This document shows positions 1 to 9,329 of a DNA stretch of 43,586 nt, in pieces. Origin of the DNA: Hofstenia miamia. Taxonomy: Eukaryota > Xenacoelomorpha > Acoela. Below the pieces are notes generated by a model, which saw nothing but the letters and a program-made list of their open reading frames with translations, was not told the origin of the DNA and ran no database searches. Within the stretch, counting starts at the first letter, position 1. Each line of letters opens with the position of its first letter. The position numbers and the translations under genes are program-made. The stretch spans positions 54,708-98,293 of the forward strand of contig SCFE01000077.1 of the NCBI GenBank assembly GCA_004352715.1, in the 5' to 3' direction.

Positions 1-2
1 AA

Positions 3-383
3 AAAATATCAATAATTAAAGAAAATGTTAGATTTATATATAGCAATCATAAGCTAAGAACAAAATTTCAATTAAAATCTACAACTGAAGAAACCAATAA
101 ATCAAATATAATTTATCAAATCAAATGCACCTGTGGTGAAGATTATATTGGTTTTTCTAGTAGACAACTATCAAGAAGAATTAAAGAACATGAGACCAGT
201 TCTAATATATCTAATCATCTAAATAAATGCGGACTAAATTTTGAAACAAAAATATTACATCAGACGTCAAGATCAAGTAATGTAAAGATTATTGAGAGTA
301 TTTTTATAAAATCCTTGCAACCAAGTTTAAACACAAAAGAATACTATATTTATAAATTAAATTTGCCACTTTTTAAAATTTGA
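3..383 (+). mobile_element. Penelope-like element, C-terminal GIY-YIG endonuclease domain (5'-truncated by window edge)
   Basis: An open frame runs in from the left edge to a TGA at 381-383, with no start codon in view. It carries the GIY-YIG signature: IIYQIKCTCGEDYIGFSSRQ, then LSRRIKEHE, a downstream SNHLNKCG, and IIESIFIKSLQPSLN. A glutamate in the last block (IIES) fits the family's catalytic Glu. The Cys-X-Cys just before YIG and the 'S.R.L..RI.EH' spacing are typical of the endonuclease that follows the reverse transcriptase in Penelope-like elements. The reverse transcriptase would lie to the left of the window. The frame is intact over about 126 residues, so the copy may be fairly young. 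A stand-alone GIY-YIG protein is less likely given the retroelement surroundings. Confidence 0.75.
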
Positions 384-493
384 AAAATTATAATGATTAT
401 TGTAAAATCTAGTAAATTTAGAGGGAATAATTTGTAAAACTGACGATGACTTTGTAAGTCGAAATATATCTTGCATGTTCTTATTAAAGTTAA

Positions 494-736
494 TTAAGCT
501 CCTAAAAAACGACACACTTTGATAGCAATTGGTGACCATCATCCTAGAGTTTTCACTGATAGTTGTATGAGGGATATACCAGCAGCTGAACACGATTCCG
601 CGCATTTAGTAAGCTTTCGGTTGTCTGAAACTTCCAGAGCATGACTAGCATTAGTACCCGCAAGAGAAACAGTTGAAGACTGCAGTGAACTAATTACAGT
701 TACATCTAATTGAAAATTTGAAGTTTTAGAGCAATC
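494..736 (-). mobile_element. Relic of a retroelement C-terminal domain, restriction-endonuclease-like ('DVTV...VETLGGW' type)
   Basis: Read on the minus strand, this gives about 80 residues with the order QLDVTVISSLQ, then AGTNASHALEVSDNRKLTK, CAESCSAAGISLIQLSVKTL, and G-stop-WSPIAIKVCRFLGA. The pattern DVTV, a small-residue 'AG..A', 'K..K...C...G..F.PL.VET.GGW' recurs in the C-terminal nuclease-like part of proteins from invertebrate retroelements; that link is from memory of the pattern, not a search. A TGA stands where the second Gly of LGGW is expected, a single-base change. The relic lies between the Penelope-like fragment and a LINE relic on the other strand, so it is probably a separate insertion. 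Confidence 0.45.
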
Positions 737-779
737 TCAATCAGATATTCCCGTTTGATATTTATAAATTGTGGTGGAT

Positions 780-1400
780 ATTTTGTAATACGCCGATGAC
801 TAATATTTCACTCGAGCAGCTCTGCATAAGATTTAATAGATATAATTGAAAAAATGGACAATTTGTTATTTTGTATGCATCGTACAGAAGGAAATAGTTC
901 TTCAAAAACAATTTTTTATAATAAAAAACAAAAATCGTAAAATGGTCAAACCTAAATTAACCAAATTTACATTTAGTACTAACGAGGTAAATATTAAACC
1001 AGTTACTCATTTTAAATATCTAAATGTAAATTTCCACAGTCTAAATTTTCGTATGCATCTGGACAGCATAGTAAAAAATGGCAATCTCAATATTGAAGAA
1101 ATATGTAATTTTTACCACTTTTTAAGAATTAATACAAAAAATTCAACTTATTACTAACCTGGCTTTGAGCAATCAAAATTATACGTGAACATTGCATACT
1201 GGAATTAGCATTAGATATGGGACAAGTAAAATTCAAGCAAAATGAAATGCTTAGATCTATTACCTCGATTGGTCTATGGAATAAACTAGCTAAAGAAACT
1301 TAGAAAGCCAAATGTTTAAAACACTTAAAACAACACATTTATACAAATCGCAGAGGTCTGAATTGTTCGAATGTAAATGTGGCAGTATTACATTTATTAG
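780..1400 (+). mobile_element. Decayed non-LTR retrotransposon: RT motif C to C-terminus
   Basis: A broken plus-strand reverse transcriptase. Motif C, YADD, can be read near 791-802 between stops. An open stretch at 846-1157 follows, containing KPVTHFKYLNVNFHSL, the 'hFKYLGV' block that follows the RT palm, and then HLDSIVKNGNL. After 1200 the usual LINE tail appears in another frame (IGLWNKLAKET, then LKHLKQHI). Several stops and shifts show that it is dead. The 103-residue open frame is only a surviving piece of this relic. Confidence 0.6.
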
Positions 1401-2140
1401 AATAGAATAGAAGAATATCCATCAAGAGTTCAAAATATGCAGTGAATAACACTGATATAAACACAAATTATTATTTTAAAAAATTTGATACAATTGTACA
1501 CTTTCGTTATTTCGACTTCATTAATTTCTTTTGATGTTAATAAGAATTCTTTAAGGATAATTCTAAGTTTCTTATAACCTTGAATTTTATATTATTTGTT
1601 TGAGTAATTCAGTCTAAAATCAAAAGGTTGTAATATTTTACGGAATAACACTTTAAAAAGATGTTTTTGAATATGCTTAATGCATTTAAAGTTTGGAATT
1701 TATAATTGATTGAACGGGCATAGTGAACTAGAATTCTAAAAGTTCACTTAGTGTGGTATAATACTACCTCTGTCCCAAAATAACTGCTGCATTTATTTGC
1801 AAGCTTTAAAACTTTGAACGAAAATATGCGATTTTCGTTTTGATTTTTGCAATATATTTTTGGGGAGCTTAGCTTTCAGAAAATGTTAAATTACTTTGAA
1901 AACAGGTTTTTAGAAAACGTTATAACGCACAAAAACGAGGATTATCCCATTTTAACCTGCTGGGCTCTCGTACATCTTATTTCGGGGACACATTTTGATA
2001 TTTTCTGACAAAGTGAGAAAAATTTGGATGTGTGGTACAATTATTTCCCTTGAATTTCTCATCCACTTCCCGCCAGAATTTAAGAGAGAATAAGTAAATT
2101 TCACAACTTAAATTATTTACGGTAACCGAATCCTGGATGA
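1401..2140. other. No gene recognised
   Basis: AT-rich sequence without a convincing frame, RNA gene or repeat structure. A slightly less AT-rich patch around 1765-1995 may be an old unidentified insertion. Confidence 0.5.
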
Positions 2141-2149
2141 CTACAAATC

Positions 2150-2935
2150 AAATAACTGAACACTTAAACATGTTAATTTATTGTCAAAAACCTAATTTGG
2201 ATTTTGCAAAAATTTCGCAACTGATGAACTATTAAAAGCTACTGGAAAACTGGAAAGCATCATTCGATTCTACTTATTTTGTAGCGATAGCCTGCTTAGA
2301 TCTCTTAAAAACCTTTTATTCGATTAATCAAAGCATGCTAATTCAAAAACTATCTTACCTAAGATTTTTTCGTAGTAGTAGCAATTGAGAACTGATTACT
2401 TCAATCAAAGATTGCAGAGATTTAAATTTAATATTATATTTTCGGAATAATTCCCGGTTTGTAATGGGCTGGCTCAAGGAACGATTCTAGTTCCACTTCT
2501 TTTTTTAGTATTTATGTAAATAATATACATTCCATAACTAATTACAATTTAATCCAATATAACGATGCCACCTGTTAAGCGATAATTCATCAATGCACCT
2601 AACAGTGGAATCCATGGAATTGAATTGTAACAAATTCTCAAAATATTTTTGTATGCAAAAGCTGAATATTAATGAAGCTGACAGAATTTAGCATTTTCCA
2701 GCACAATAAAAGTAATTAACGATGTTTCGGCAGAGACTTTGAATATAAATAATATTAATGTTCCTTTTGTAGACTCTTTCAAGTATCTAATAGTAACTAG
2801 TCATTCAAAGTTAAAGTTCAGTTCTCACATCAATATTATTGCTAGAAAATTATCTATAGGTACAAAAAGTATGGCCCTAGTAGTTAGACAGTTACTACAC
2901 TGTGGAATAATATATTGTTTCTATGCATTCATTAT
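2150..2935 (+). mobile_element. Decayed non-LTR retrotransposon: RT core
   Basis: A second broken plus-strand LINE reverse transcriptase. In shifting frames one reads FGFCKNFATDELLKATGK near 2195-2250, then VAIACLDLLKTFYSIN (motif A, catalytic Asp kept) near 2280-2330. NGLAQGTILVPLLFLVFM (motif B, consensus GVPQGSILGPLLF) follows near 2467-2520. The thumb block VDSFKYLIVTSHSKLKFSSH is at about 2769-2835. Motif C is unreadable. This copy is more decayed than the GC-richer LINE fragment that abuts it at about 2940. Confidence 0.65.
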
Positions 2936-2995
2936 GAGTAATCTCGTCGGCGGAAAAAGCGTGTTTCCCTTCCTTTCTATTTTTCGTCCCTTACT

Positions 2996-3553
2996 GTGCA
3001 CTCATTGAATAAATTGGAGTCTTACAAACGCCATTCTGGTACTACTGATACTCCGAAGCTTGCTTCTCTCACAGAAGATGTTATCAATTTTATGGAACTT
3101 GACAAAGTCTCTTTTCTGTCCAGCTTCTCGTCCGGTTCTCTTCAAGACTCTTATTCCTTCCTGCGTTCTCTTCATTCCAAGCCCGAGCTCCCCAATTTGA
3201 GATGGAACCTTCTTTCTGCTCACTCTGACCTGGAGAAGGCTGATCTGTTCAACGCGTATTTTGCCTCTAACTTCTCTGTACCTGTCTCCATGTGCCCTGG
3301 TCCGCCTGCTGCCTCCCCGCTAATCCGACTTTGTGATATGGTCTTCAGCGCTCATGATATTTCTCTCATGCTTAAATCTTGCAAGTTGTCTGGTCCTTGT
3401 TATCCTGACGGTGTTCCTTCCTTTGTAATTCATGAAACCTCCTCCACGCTTTCTATCCATTTAAAGCATCTTTACTCCTTCATTTGCTCCACTAAGCGCN
3501 CCATTTGCTCCTATATCATCTCCTGTGACTGTCCTCGCTGCCGTAAAACTTGA
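2996..3553 (+). pseudogene. Internally deleted LINE fragment: ORF2 linker between endonuclease and RT
   Basis: An open frame of 185 codons, clearly richer in G+C than its surroundings. It contains SDLEKADLFNAYFASNFS, then FSAHDISLMLKSCKLSGPCY and PDGVPSFVIHE. This is the LINE ORF2 block just before the RT core (family pattern: 'EKA..FN.YF.S.F', then 'L..LK..KS.GPDGIP..'). Where the RT palm should follow, the frame runs almost at once into a 3' untranslated tail with AATAAA at about 3595 and an (ATT)n run. The whole RT is therefore missing and the copy is a deletion derivative. One ambiguous base lies at 3500. The base composition suggests a younger insertion than its neighbours. Confidence 0.7.
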
Positions 3554-3607
3554 CTTGTTTTTATTTATTTTTGTTGTGTATGCCTTCAGCGGCTAAATAA
3601 AGTCATT

Positions 3608-3627
3608 GATTATTATTATTATTATTA
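3608..3627 (+). repeat. (ATT)n tail of the LINE fragment
   Basis: A short ATT microsatellite directly after AATAAAGTCATTG. This is the usual 3' terminus of a non-LTR element whose end is a simple repeat rather than poly(A), and it fixes the fragment's right border near 3630. Confidence 0.7.
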
Positions 3628-3634
3628 ATTATGT

Positions 3635-4081
3635 ACATATTTACTGACCTAAGCAATGTGCTTTATATAAATTTGATATTCAATTAAAATGGGCAATAAA
3701 TGTCTGAACCAAAGACTCATTGAAAACTATGCAGTACATTTTTAAGTCAATTCTCTTTCCAAAATAACTCGTCATATTGGCTACCCTGCTGACATTCTTC
3801 AAAATAATCAAAAACCTTTAAGAAATATTTAAAAATCTTACTTAAGGAAAAATGTATTTCTTGTAGATCATGGCTAGAATGCAAAATTTATCACAATGTC
3901 TATGCTATAACTCGGTATTGAAAAAGTACTATAGTAATTTATCAAAAGCCTGGAAAATTGGTTTTTGAAATTTATGTTATATGTATATATTTATTTTGTG
4001 AAATGCGACTATTCAGATAAATTATCAGTTAGTTAGTTGTGAACATTTACCTAAATAAAGAATCTCTTATCTTATCTTATA
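3635..4081 (+). mobile_element. Probable 3' end of another LINE, ending in (CTTAT)n
   Basis: No usable protein frame remains, but the stretch ends with AATAAA (4054-4059) followed by three CTTAT units at 4066-4080. This layout parallels the simple-repeat ends of the other non-LTR copies here. Faint traces of a LINE C-terminal region (HIGYPADILQNNQKP) occur near 3775. The call is inference from the 3' end structure. Confidence 0.4.
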
Positions 4082-4369
4082 AACACATTATGGAAATAAT
4101 AAATTTATTGAAAAATAAAAATTTGAAAAGGTTTGTGTTTACTAATCTTTGAAATGCTGTCTACATTTTAGAGCAATTTTGGAATATTTTCTGATTTTAT
4201 TGCAACGTATCGATTAAGTCTCTTAGTTTTCTTCCACAGTATGATTTGCAATGTGCAAATTTTAATCATAGTCAAATATGATATAATAATCAGCATATTG
4301 AAATGTATCATAGTTTGTATATGATTTCAAATGGTTGCCATAATTATCAAAAGTGTGGGTGTTAATGCA

Positions 4370-5095
4370 TACTATAGATAATCATAAATTTAAACTATTC
4401 AGAACAGATAGAAATCAGACTTTACATTACAATAAAACAAAAGGAGGAGGTGTAATGTTCCTAATTGATAAAAAATTAAAACCTAAACTTCAGAAAAACA
4501 TTTCAACCAAATGTTAATGGGCGACTGGAATTTGAACATTTTAAACATAGCTGAAAAATCTAAGCTACAAAATTTCCTTTTAAACTTTCAACATCTCACT
4601 AATAAATCAATCCATTCCACCCAGAATTTCTGCAAATAGCCAAACCTTGATTGATTATTTTTTTTCAGAAAATGAATCTATAGAAATACATTTGTTATGA
4701 ATTTCTCTACTCTGACCATTGCCTTATAATAACTTATTCTTATAAGAAAAAATATAAAAACCCAACTAAATCTTAGATAAAAATAAGAGAAAAATCAGAA
4801 GAAAATTTCTTACAACTTATAAATAATTTAAAAACTGAACATTGGAGTAGAATTTACTCTTCACAAACACCCAATGAAATTATTAGCAACTTTAATAAAA
4901 TTCTTTTGTTCTATTTAGATATTTGTTGCCCTGAAAGGAAAATTTTTACACTGAAAAAATTTGATAATGGGTCTAAAAAAGTTTCTAAGCCATGGATTGA
5001 TACAAAATGCTTAGAGTTAATTGAACAAAAGAAATCTAAATGGAAGGAATACAAAAATTCTGAAACTGCAAACAGATATAATGCTTATTATTTTC
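4370..5095 (+). mobile_element. LINE (host copy, part 1): endonuclease and linker
   Basis: Plus-strand non-LTR ORF2 remains. HYNKTKGGGVMFLIDKKL (4420-4480) is an AP-endonuclease block. After a deletion, MGDWNLNILN (from 4517) is the 'GDFN' block, followed with a frameshift by ISANSQTLIDYFFS. The linker SKPWIDTKCLELIEQKKSKW and KEYKNSETANRYNAYY ends at about 5095. It stops where the minus-strand LINE begins and resumes in matching order at about 7291, so I treat both parts as one element split by a nested insertion. Stops and shifts make it non-functional. Confidence 0.7.
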
Positions 5096-5199
5096 TTTTT
5101 ATTTGTAATGCTTTTATTCCTGTACTGTACGTATACAATAAATAGGAATACTACACACAAACAACGTTTATCTTGGAAACATGGGTAAGTGCCATCAAA

Positions 5200-5690
5200 C
5201 AAATATTTGCAGGCTGCGTGGTAAAATGTCCTTTTATATAACTCAGTGAAAGCTGGAGGAAGGGATACCATGTGCCGGGTAGTTCGCGCTTGGCATATTT
5301 CTTGGAACTTATGATACATTGGATGCTTCATGTCACTTTGAATTTTTAACTCTTTTTTCGAATCTTGTATAGAATAACTGATTCATCATATTTATTAAGT
5401 ACATCTGGTCAACATGTGCAACAATAGAGAAAAACTTGATGCATTTTCTGAGTTTAGAACAAAGTCTTTTCTCAAGTCCAGGAAATCATACTTCGCAGGC
5501 ATATAAAACAACTGAAGCGATGTACGTTTTAAAGATGAATTCTTTGGTATTATGGTCCATAAATGTAACCAAGAAGATAAGGGATTTAGTAATATAATTA
5601 ACTCTGGCAACAATAGAGTTAACATGTCTCTCCCAGTTAATGTTGACTCAATGATCAAACCAAGATACATAACGAATGATTTCTGTGGAA
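5200..5690 (-). pseudogene. Thumb and C-terminal part of the nested LINE
   Basis: MYLGLIIESTLTGRD (from about 5670) is the post-palm 'YLGL' block. After a frameshift come SIVARVNYITKSLIFLV, FKTYIASVVLYACEV and FPGLEKRLCSKLRKC, the usual LINE thumb with a stop after ACEV. Past another shift, RTTRHMVSLPPAFTELYKRT and FYHAACKYLFD fit the terminal 'NTR...LP..RT...K.SF...A...WN.LP' pattern. Open frames on the opposite strand here are shadows. Confidence 0.65.
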
Positions 5691-5807
5691 CAACTTCCCC
5701 ACTGGCAACAATATGTCGTTTACCAACAGCGGTGAAAAAGTCGTTAGTGCTGTGCTCATTAAAAAAAGGTAATTTCCTGTGATTTGGTGGGGTTAAGAAT
5801 TAAGTTT

Positions 5808-6691
5808 TTATCTTCCGACAACCGTATCTACTGCGGTATGATATGATTGAAAATCATTTTCAATTTGATCAGCTCTAATAACGTGAAGAAGTCTTGTGTC
5901 GTCCGAATATTTTCCAATGTTTCCAAGATCAGGAGAAGCACTAATCGATTCAATGTTTATTTCATTCGTGTCCTCTGTAAATAACGGTCCGCTCATTGGG
6001 CCACCTTGAGGTATACCCACCATAATTTCAATTTCTTTTGAAATTATGTTGTCCGAGACCCTAACTGCTTGCTTCCATCCATCCATGAAGCTAGACAACC
6101 ATGCCGAAAGCCAAGGTGAATGCGGTCTAATATGGTTCAACAGTTTATTTTGCAGCAGGGTGTTAAATGCTGAACTATAGTCAATGAAAAATCCCTTCAC
6201 AGCAACTAATCTTTTATCTATTAAGCTGGTAATAANNNNNNNNNNNNNNNNNNNNNNNNNNNNNNACCTTCCATTCTTATTTTCAATTTCTTTTGAAATT
6301 ATGTTGTCCGAGACCCTAACTGCTTGCTTCCATCCATCCATGTAGCAGTAGACAACCATGCCGAAAGCCAAGGTTAATGCGGTCTAATATGGTTCAACAG
6401 TTTATTTTGCAGCAGGGTGTTAAATGCTGAACTATAGTTAATGAAAAATCCCTTCACAGCAACTAATCTTTTATCTATTAAGCTGGTAATAAAATGTATC
6501 GTACAAATCAGAGCATCGGTAGTTGAACTTCCCTTCTTATATGCAAATTGATTCACATCCTCTAAATCAGAAAGACTACTTATATATTGCTGAAGCCCTA
6601 TTGTATCAAGCGATCTCGCTGCAATAGAGTTTACTGTAATTGGTCTAAATTTCTTCATGTTATTCATACTTGCTGTATTATCTTTGCACAA
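5808..6691 (-). pseudogene. Reverse transcriptase domain of the nested LINE (split by an N-gap)
   Basis: The N-terminal part (6691-6374) gives KKFRPITVNSIAARSLD, VNQFAYKKGSSTTDAL and motif A FFINYSSAFNT, with Asn at the catalytic Asp position. After the gap the left copy gives FFIDYSSAFNT, with Asp. It then continues through GIPQGGPMSGPLF (motif B) to KYSDDTRLLHV (motif C; the two Asp codons are at 5898-5903). The RT thus keeps motifs B and C and, in one of the two versions, motif A. The doubled segment around the gap is described separately. Confidence 0.75.
6026..6492. repeat. About 210 bp repeated on both sides of a 30-base N-gap
   Basis: The stretch 6026-6235 is repeated nearly identically at 6281-6492, with the gap (6236-6265) between. 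It covers the RT motif A region of the nested LINE. Differences are few, including a two-base insertion and one change that turns the motif A Asp codon into Asn. A duplication placed exactly at a gap is best explained by two overlapping contig ends or two alleles left unmerged. Confidence 0.75.
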
Positions 6692-7175
6692 AAAGTTATT
6701 TGACGTTGATTAGTATCACCAATAATAACCAAATACGCTCTCGGATATTGTTTAATTACATCAGCTAACATTTTACTTATTAAATTTTCGCAAGAACGCT
6801 TTTTACGTTGAGGTCTGCAATAAACATTGGCAATAATAACTGATGTGTAATCAGAAGGCAAGAATGTAAGTCGACGATTAATTACTAGAATTTCAAGATA
6901 AGGAACAGATATCGCAGATACAATATTAGGTTTGATTTGGCACCACGATTTATTAACATATGTGATAAGCACTCCGCCACCAGATTCTTCAAACACAGTC
7001 AAATCACGATCATATTGAAAGATGTGATAAGCATCAATTTCATACGATATTGTGGCATCGGACTCTCCTAATTTTGTTTTCTGCAGGGCAACGATGGCAT
7101 ACTCATAACTTTCAATAACGATGCCTTTCAACTCGAAGAACTTCATTTTTAAACCATTAACATTGTTGCAAAATA
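6690..7175 (-). pseudogene. AP-endonuclease domain of the nested LINE
   Basis: One continuous frame reads NNVNGLKMKFFELKG, ALQKTKLGES, ESGGGVLITYVNKSW, VIIANVYCRPQ and YLVIIGDTNQ. These are the ordered blocks of a LINE AP endonuclease (N-x-NGL, 'LQETKL', 'GGGV', 'VYxPP', 'GDFN'). The catalytic Glu of 'LQETK' is Lys here, so the domain should be inactive even though the frame is open. Just after GDTN the frame jumps to sequence preceding the RT, which marks an internal deletion of the SDH end of the domain and the linker. Confidence 0.75.
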
Positions 7176-7290
7176 TAAAAGGAAATGACTTATAAATGCT
7201 TATAAAAATCCACGTAATTTGTGCAATATTTACACACGAAAAGCCTATAACAAATATTGACGTTCTGAATATCAAAACATCTCTTCTCAA

Positions 7291-8575
7291 AAAGGTAGAT
7301 GGGACTTTATAAATATTTTATTAAATAGGAAACAAATAAAAAATGAAAAAATAGAAAAAATATAAAGGAAAGGTACTAACTAACAATAAGGTCATGAGTA
7401 ACATATTTAATGAAGTATTTTGCAACTTAGGCAATTTTGATGGAGTAAATACTCTCGTTAAGATCAATCAAGTTCAACCTATAGCCTCGCCCTTCTTTTT
7501 CAGATTCATGACTAAGTTTGAAATTATCAAATCTATTCTATCTTTAAAATACAAATCTAGTGGTCCCTCCATTATCCCAACTTGGTCTCTAAAAATTGTT
7601 CTAAATATAATAGCTGAGCCACTTTCATACATCATAAACGCGTGCATTAGACATTCGACTTTTCCTGACAAATTAACGAACATTTATGTAAACATAATCT
7701 GTACTCTCAAAATCAATATTTCTACTAATGATGCTTGTTAACATCTACCGAAAATTGGAGAAATAGCATAAATATAAATGAGTGTTCAACAGTTGCATGC
7801 TTAGATTTATCAAAATAATTTGACTCTATCGACCACCCCATATTAATTAAAAAAATAAAAATTCTGGGCTTCTCAGACAAAGTGCAGACCTAATAAGCAG
7901 CAATCTCCATAATCGTAAACAAAGAGTTAAACTAAATTGAATTTTTTCTAAATGGATTTTTATTAAAAATGGTGTTCCACAAGAAACAATTTTGGGACCG
8001 TTACTATTCAATATGTATGTAAATGATTTGAGCAATCATACCACATGTAATGTTATACAATATGCTGATGATACTATGCTATTTAGTTCACATAAGTCTC
8101 CTGAAATTGCTATAAATTGCACTCTTCTTGCACAATATTTTGCTTCACTAAAACTAAGAATAAACCCATCTAAAACTCAATTTTGCTTAATTAGACCTAA
8201 GTCTTGTTCATATAAAAAGAAAATAATGAAAAAGTCATTTCTAAACACATCAATAAATATATGGAATAATTTACCTAAATCTATAAAATAAATATATAAA
8301 TTAAGTGTATTCAAAAACGAAATTAAAAAATACTTCTGTTGTTATACAAGGAAAAGGCTTGAATACAAATGGCGAGGTTTTAAATTTTATAATAGTGATT
8401 ATTCAATAGACCGCATCTAACCTAAATTCGCCATAGCCCAAGCTGATAATTGTAATTATTTTTGTAAATATTATCTTTATATGTGTTTTGTTTCTATATT
8501 TCGAGTTGTAAACAGTATTTTATATTGTAAAAAGCAATTCTAAATATAGATATTTCATTTCATTTCATTAGTACA
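7291..8575 (+). mobile_element. LINE (host copy, part 2): RT and C-terminus
   Basis: Continues the plus-strand LINE. With shifts, 7300-7395 reads as the linker (INILLNRKQIKNEKIEKI). The frame from 7394 gives NEVFCNLGNF, KYKSSGPSIIP and ACIRHSTFPD (RT N-terminus). STVACLDLSK, a stop, then FDSIDHPILI is motif A near 7790. GVPQETILGPLLFNMYVNDL and QYADDTMLFSS (YADD at 8061-8072) are motifs B and C in one frame. After a deletion at about 8220 the tail NIWNNLPKSIK and FKNEIKKYF follows. The element ends in an (ATTTC)n run at 8549-8570. Dead copy. Confidence 0.75.
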
Positions 8576-9227
8576 AAATGAAATTGACATGACGTAAATT
8601 AAATGTAATTTAAGAGTTTTATTGCGTTAATTTTTAGTTAAGGTATTTTGTATGTATGTCTGTTATTAGTGAGCGGAATGACACAAATATGCATTCCTCG
8701 TGATTTTTGTAGCCCTGATTGAAATATTGAATAAACTGCAAATCAGTATACAACAAATATTTGACAATTGAGCATAGATTAATTTGATATGACTTTGAAA
8801 GGTTTTATAGATTGCTAGGGGTCTCTCAAGTTTATTTTTGCTCGGCACTGCTAATGACGCACTGTTCTACTATAACCCACATTTATAGTTCATAGATTTA
8901 AAATTGGCACAAAAAATTTTTTCTTCTCTTCTTGTGTACTGTTAAAATATATTGACTAAAATCAATTATTGTACTAACAACTTAATAAAAATTTAAAAAG
9001 GAGAATAATGCTCCCTCTAAATACGTCCTAATTCCTGTATTTAATGATTAGATACGTATGTTCAAATACACGTATGATTTATTCTCAAAATGAATAAATG
9101 TAACTGCAATTAAATTGATGTTTAAATTTGTAAAGCGATTGTTAGTACACAGTTAGATTCTTGGCAAAGATATAATAGCACCAGTGTATTAACAAAACGC
9201 TCAATCTTTATAGCTAATATTCGAATA
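8576..9227. other. Intergenic region upstream of the ODF2-like gene; nothing recognised
   Basis: AT-rich sequence between the end of the LINE and the first coding exon. The promoter and 5' untranslated region of the ODF2-like gene should lie here, possibly with a non-coding first exon. No core promoter element can be called with confidence. Confidence 0.4.
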
Positions 9228-9329
9228 ATGGATAACCACCACCGACGAAAGAAAAAAAGTTCCATTATTAAGAAACCAGCATGGATTCCCGCCCCAGGAA
9301 AAACTTCGAAACTTAAGAAATCGGTGTCT
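9228..9329 (+). CDS. ODF2: ODF2-like exon 1 (residues 1-34)
   Basis: Starts MDNHHRRKKKSSIIKK, a very basic segment, followed by PAWIPAPGKTSK, the ODF2-type tryptophan-proline motif. It ends in phase 0 at a perfect GTAAGT donor. The start is the first ATG of the frame with a plausible context; an upstream non-coding exon cannot be excluded. Confidence 0.75.

Larger units (their letters stand above)
5096..7290 (-). mobile_element. Nested non-LTR retrotransposon on the minus strand
   Basis: A LINE read right to left: AP-endonuclease (about 7175 to 6690), reverse transcriptase (6691 to 5808), thumb and C-terminal region (about 5690 to 5200), then a short A-rich 3' end near 5096-5140. It sits inside a plus-strand LINE. 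It is better preserved than most LINE copies here, but the end of the endonuclease and the linker before the RT are deleted and the C-terminal part is frameshifted. The family is probably in the CR1/Jockey group by domain order; I cannot place it more exactly. Confidence 0.8.
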
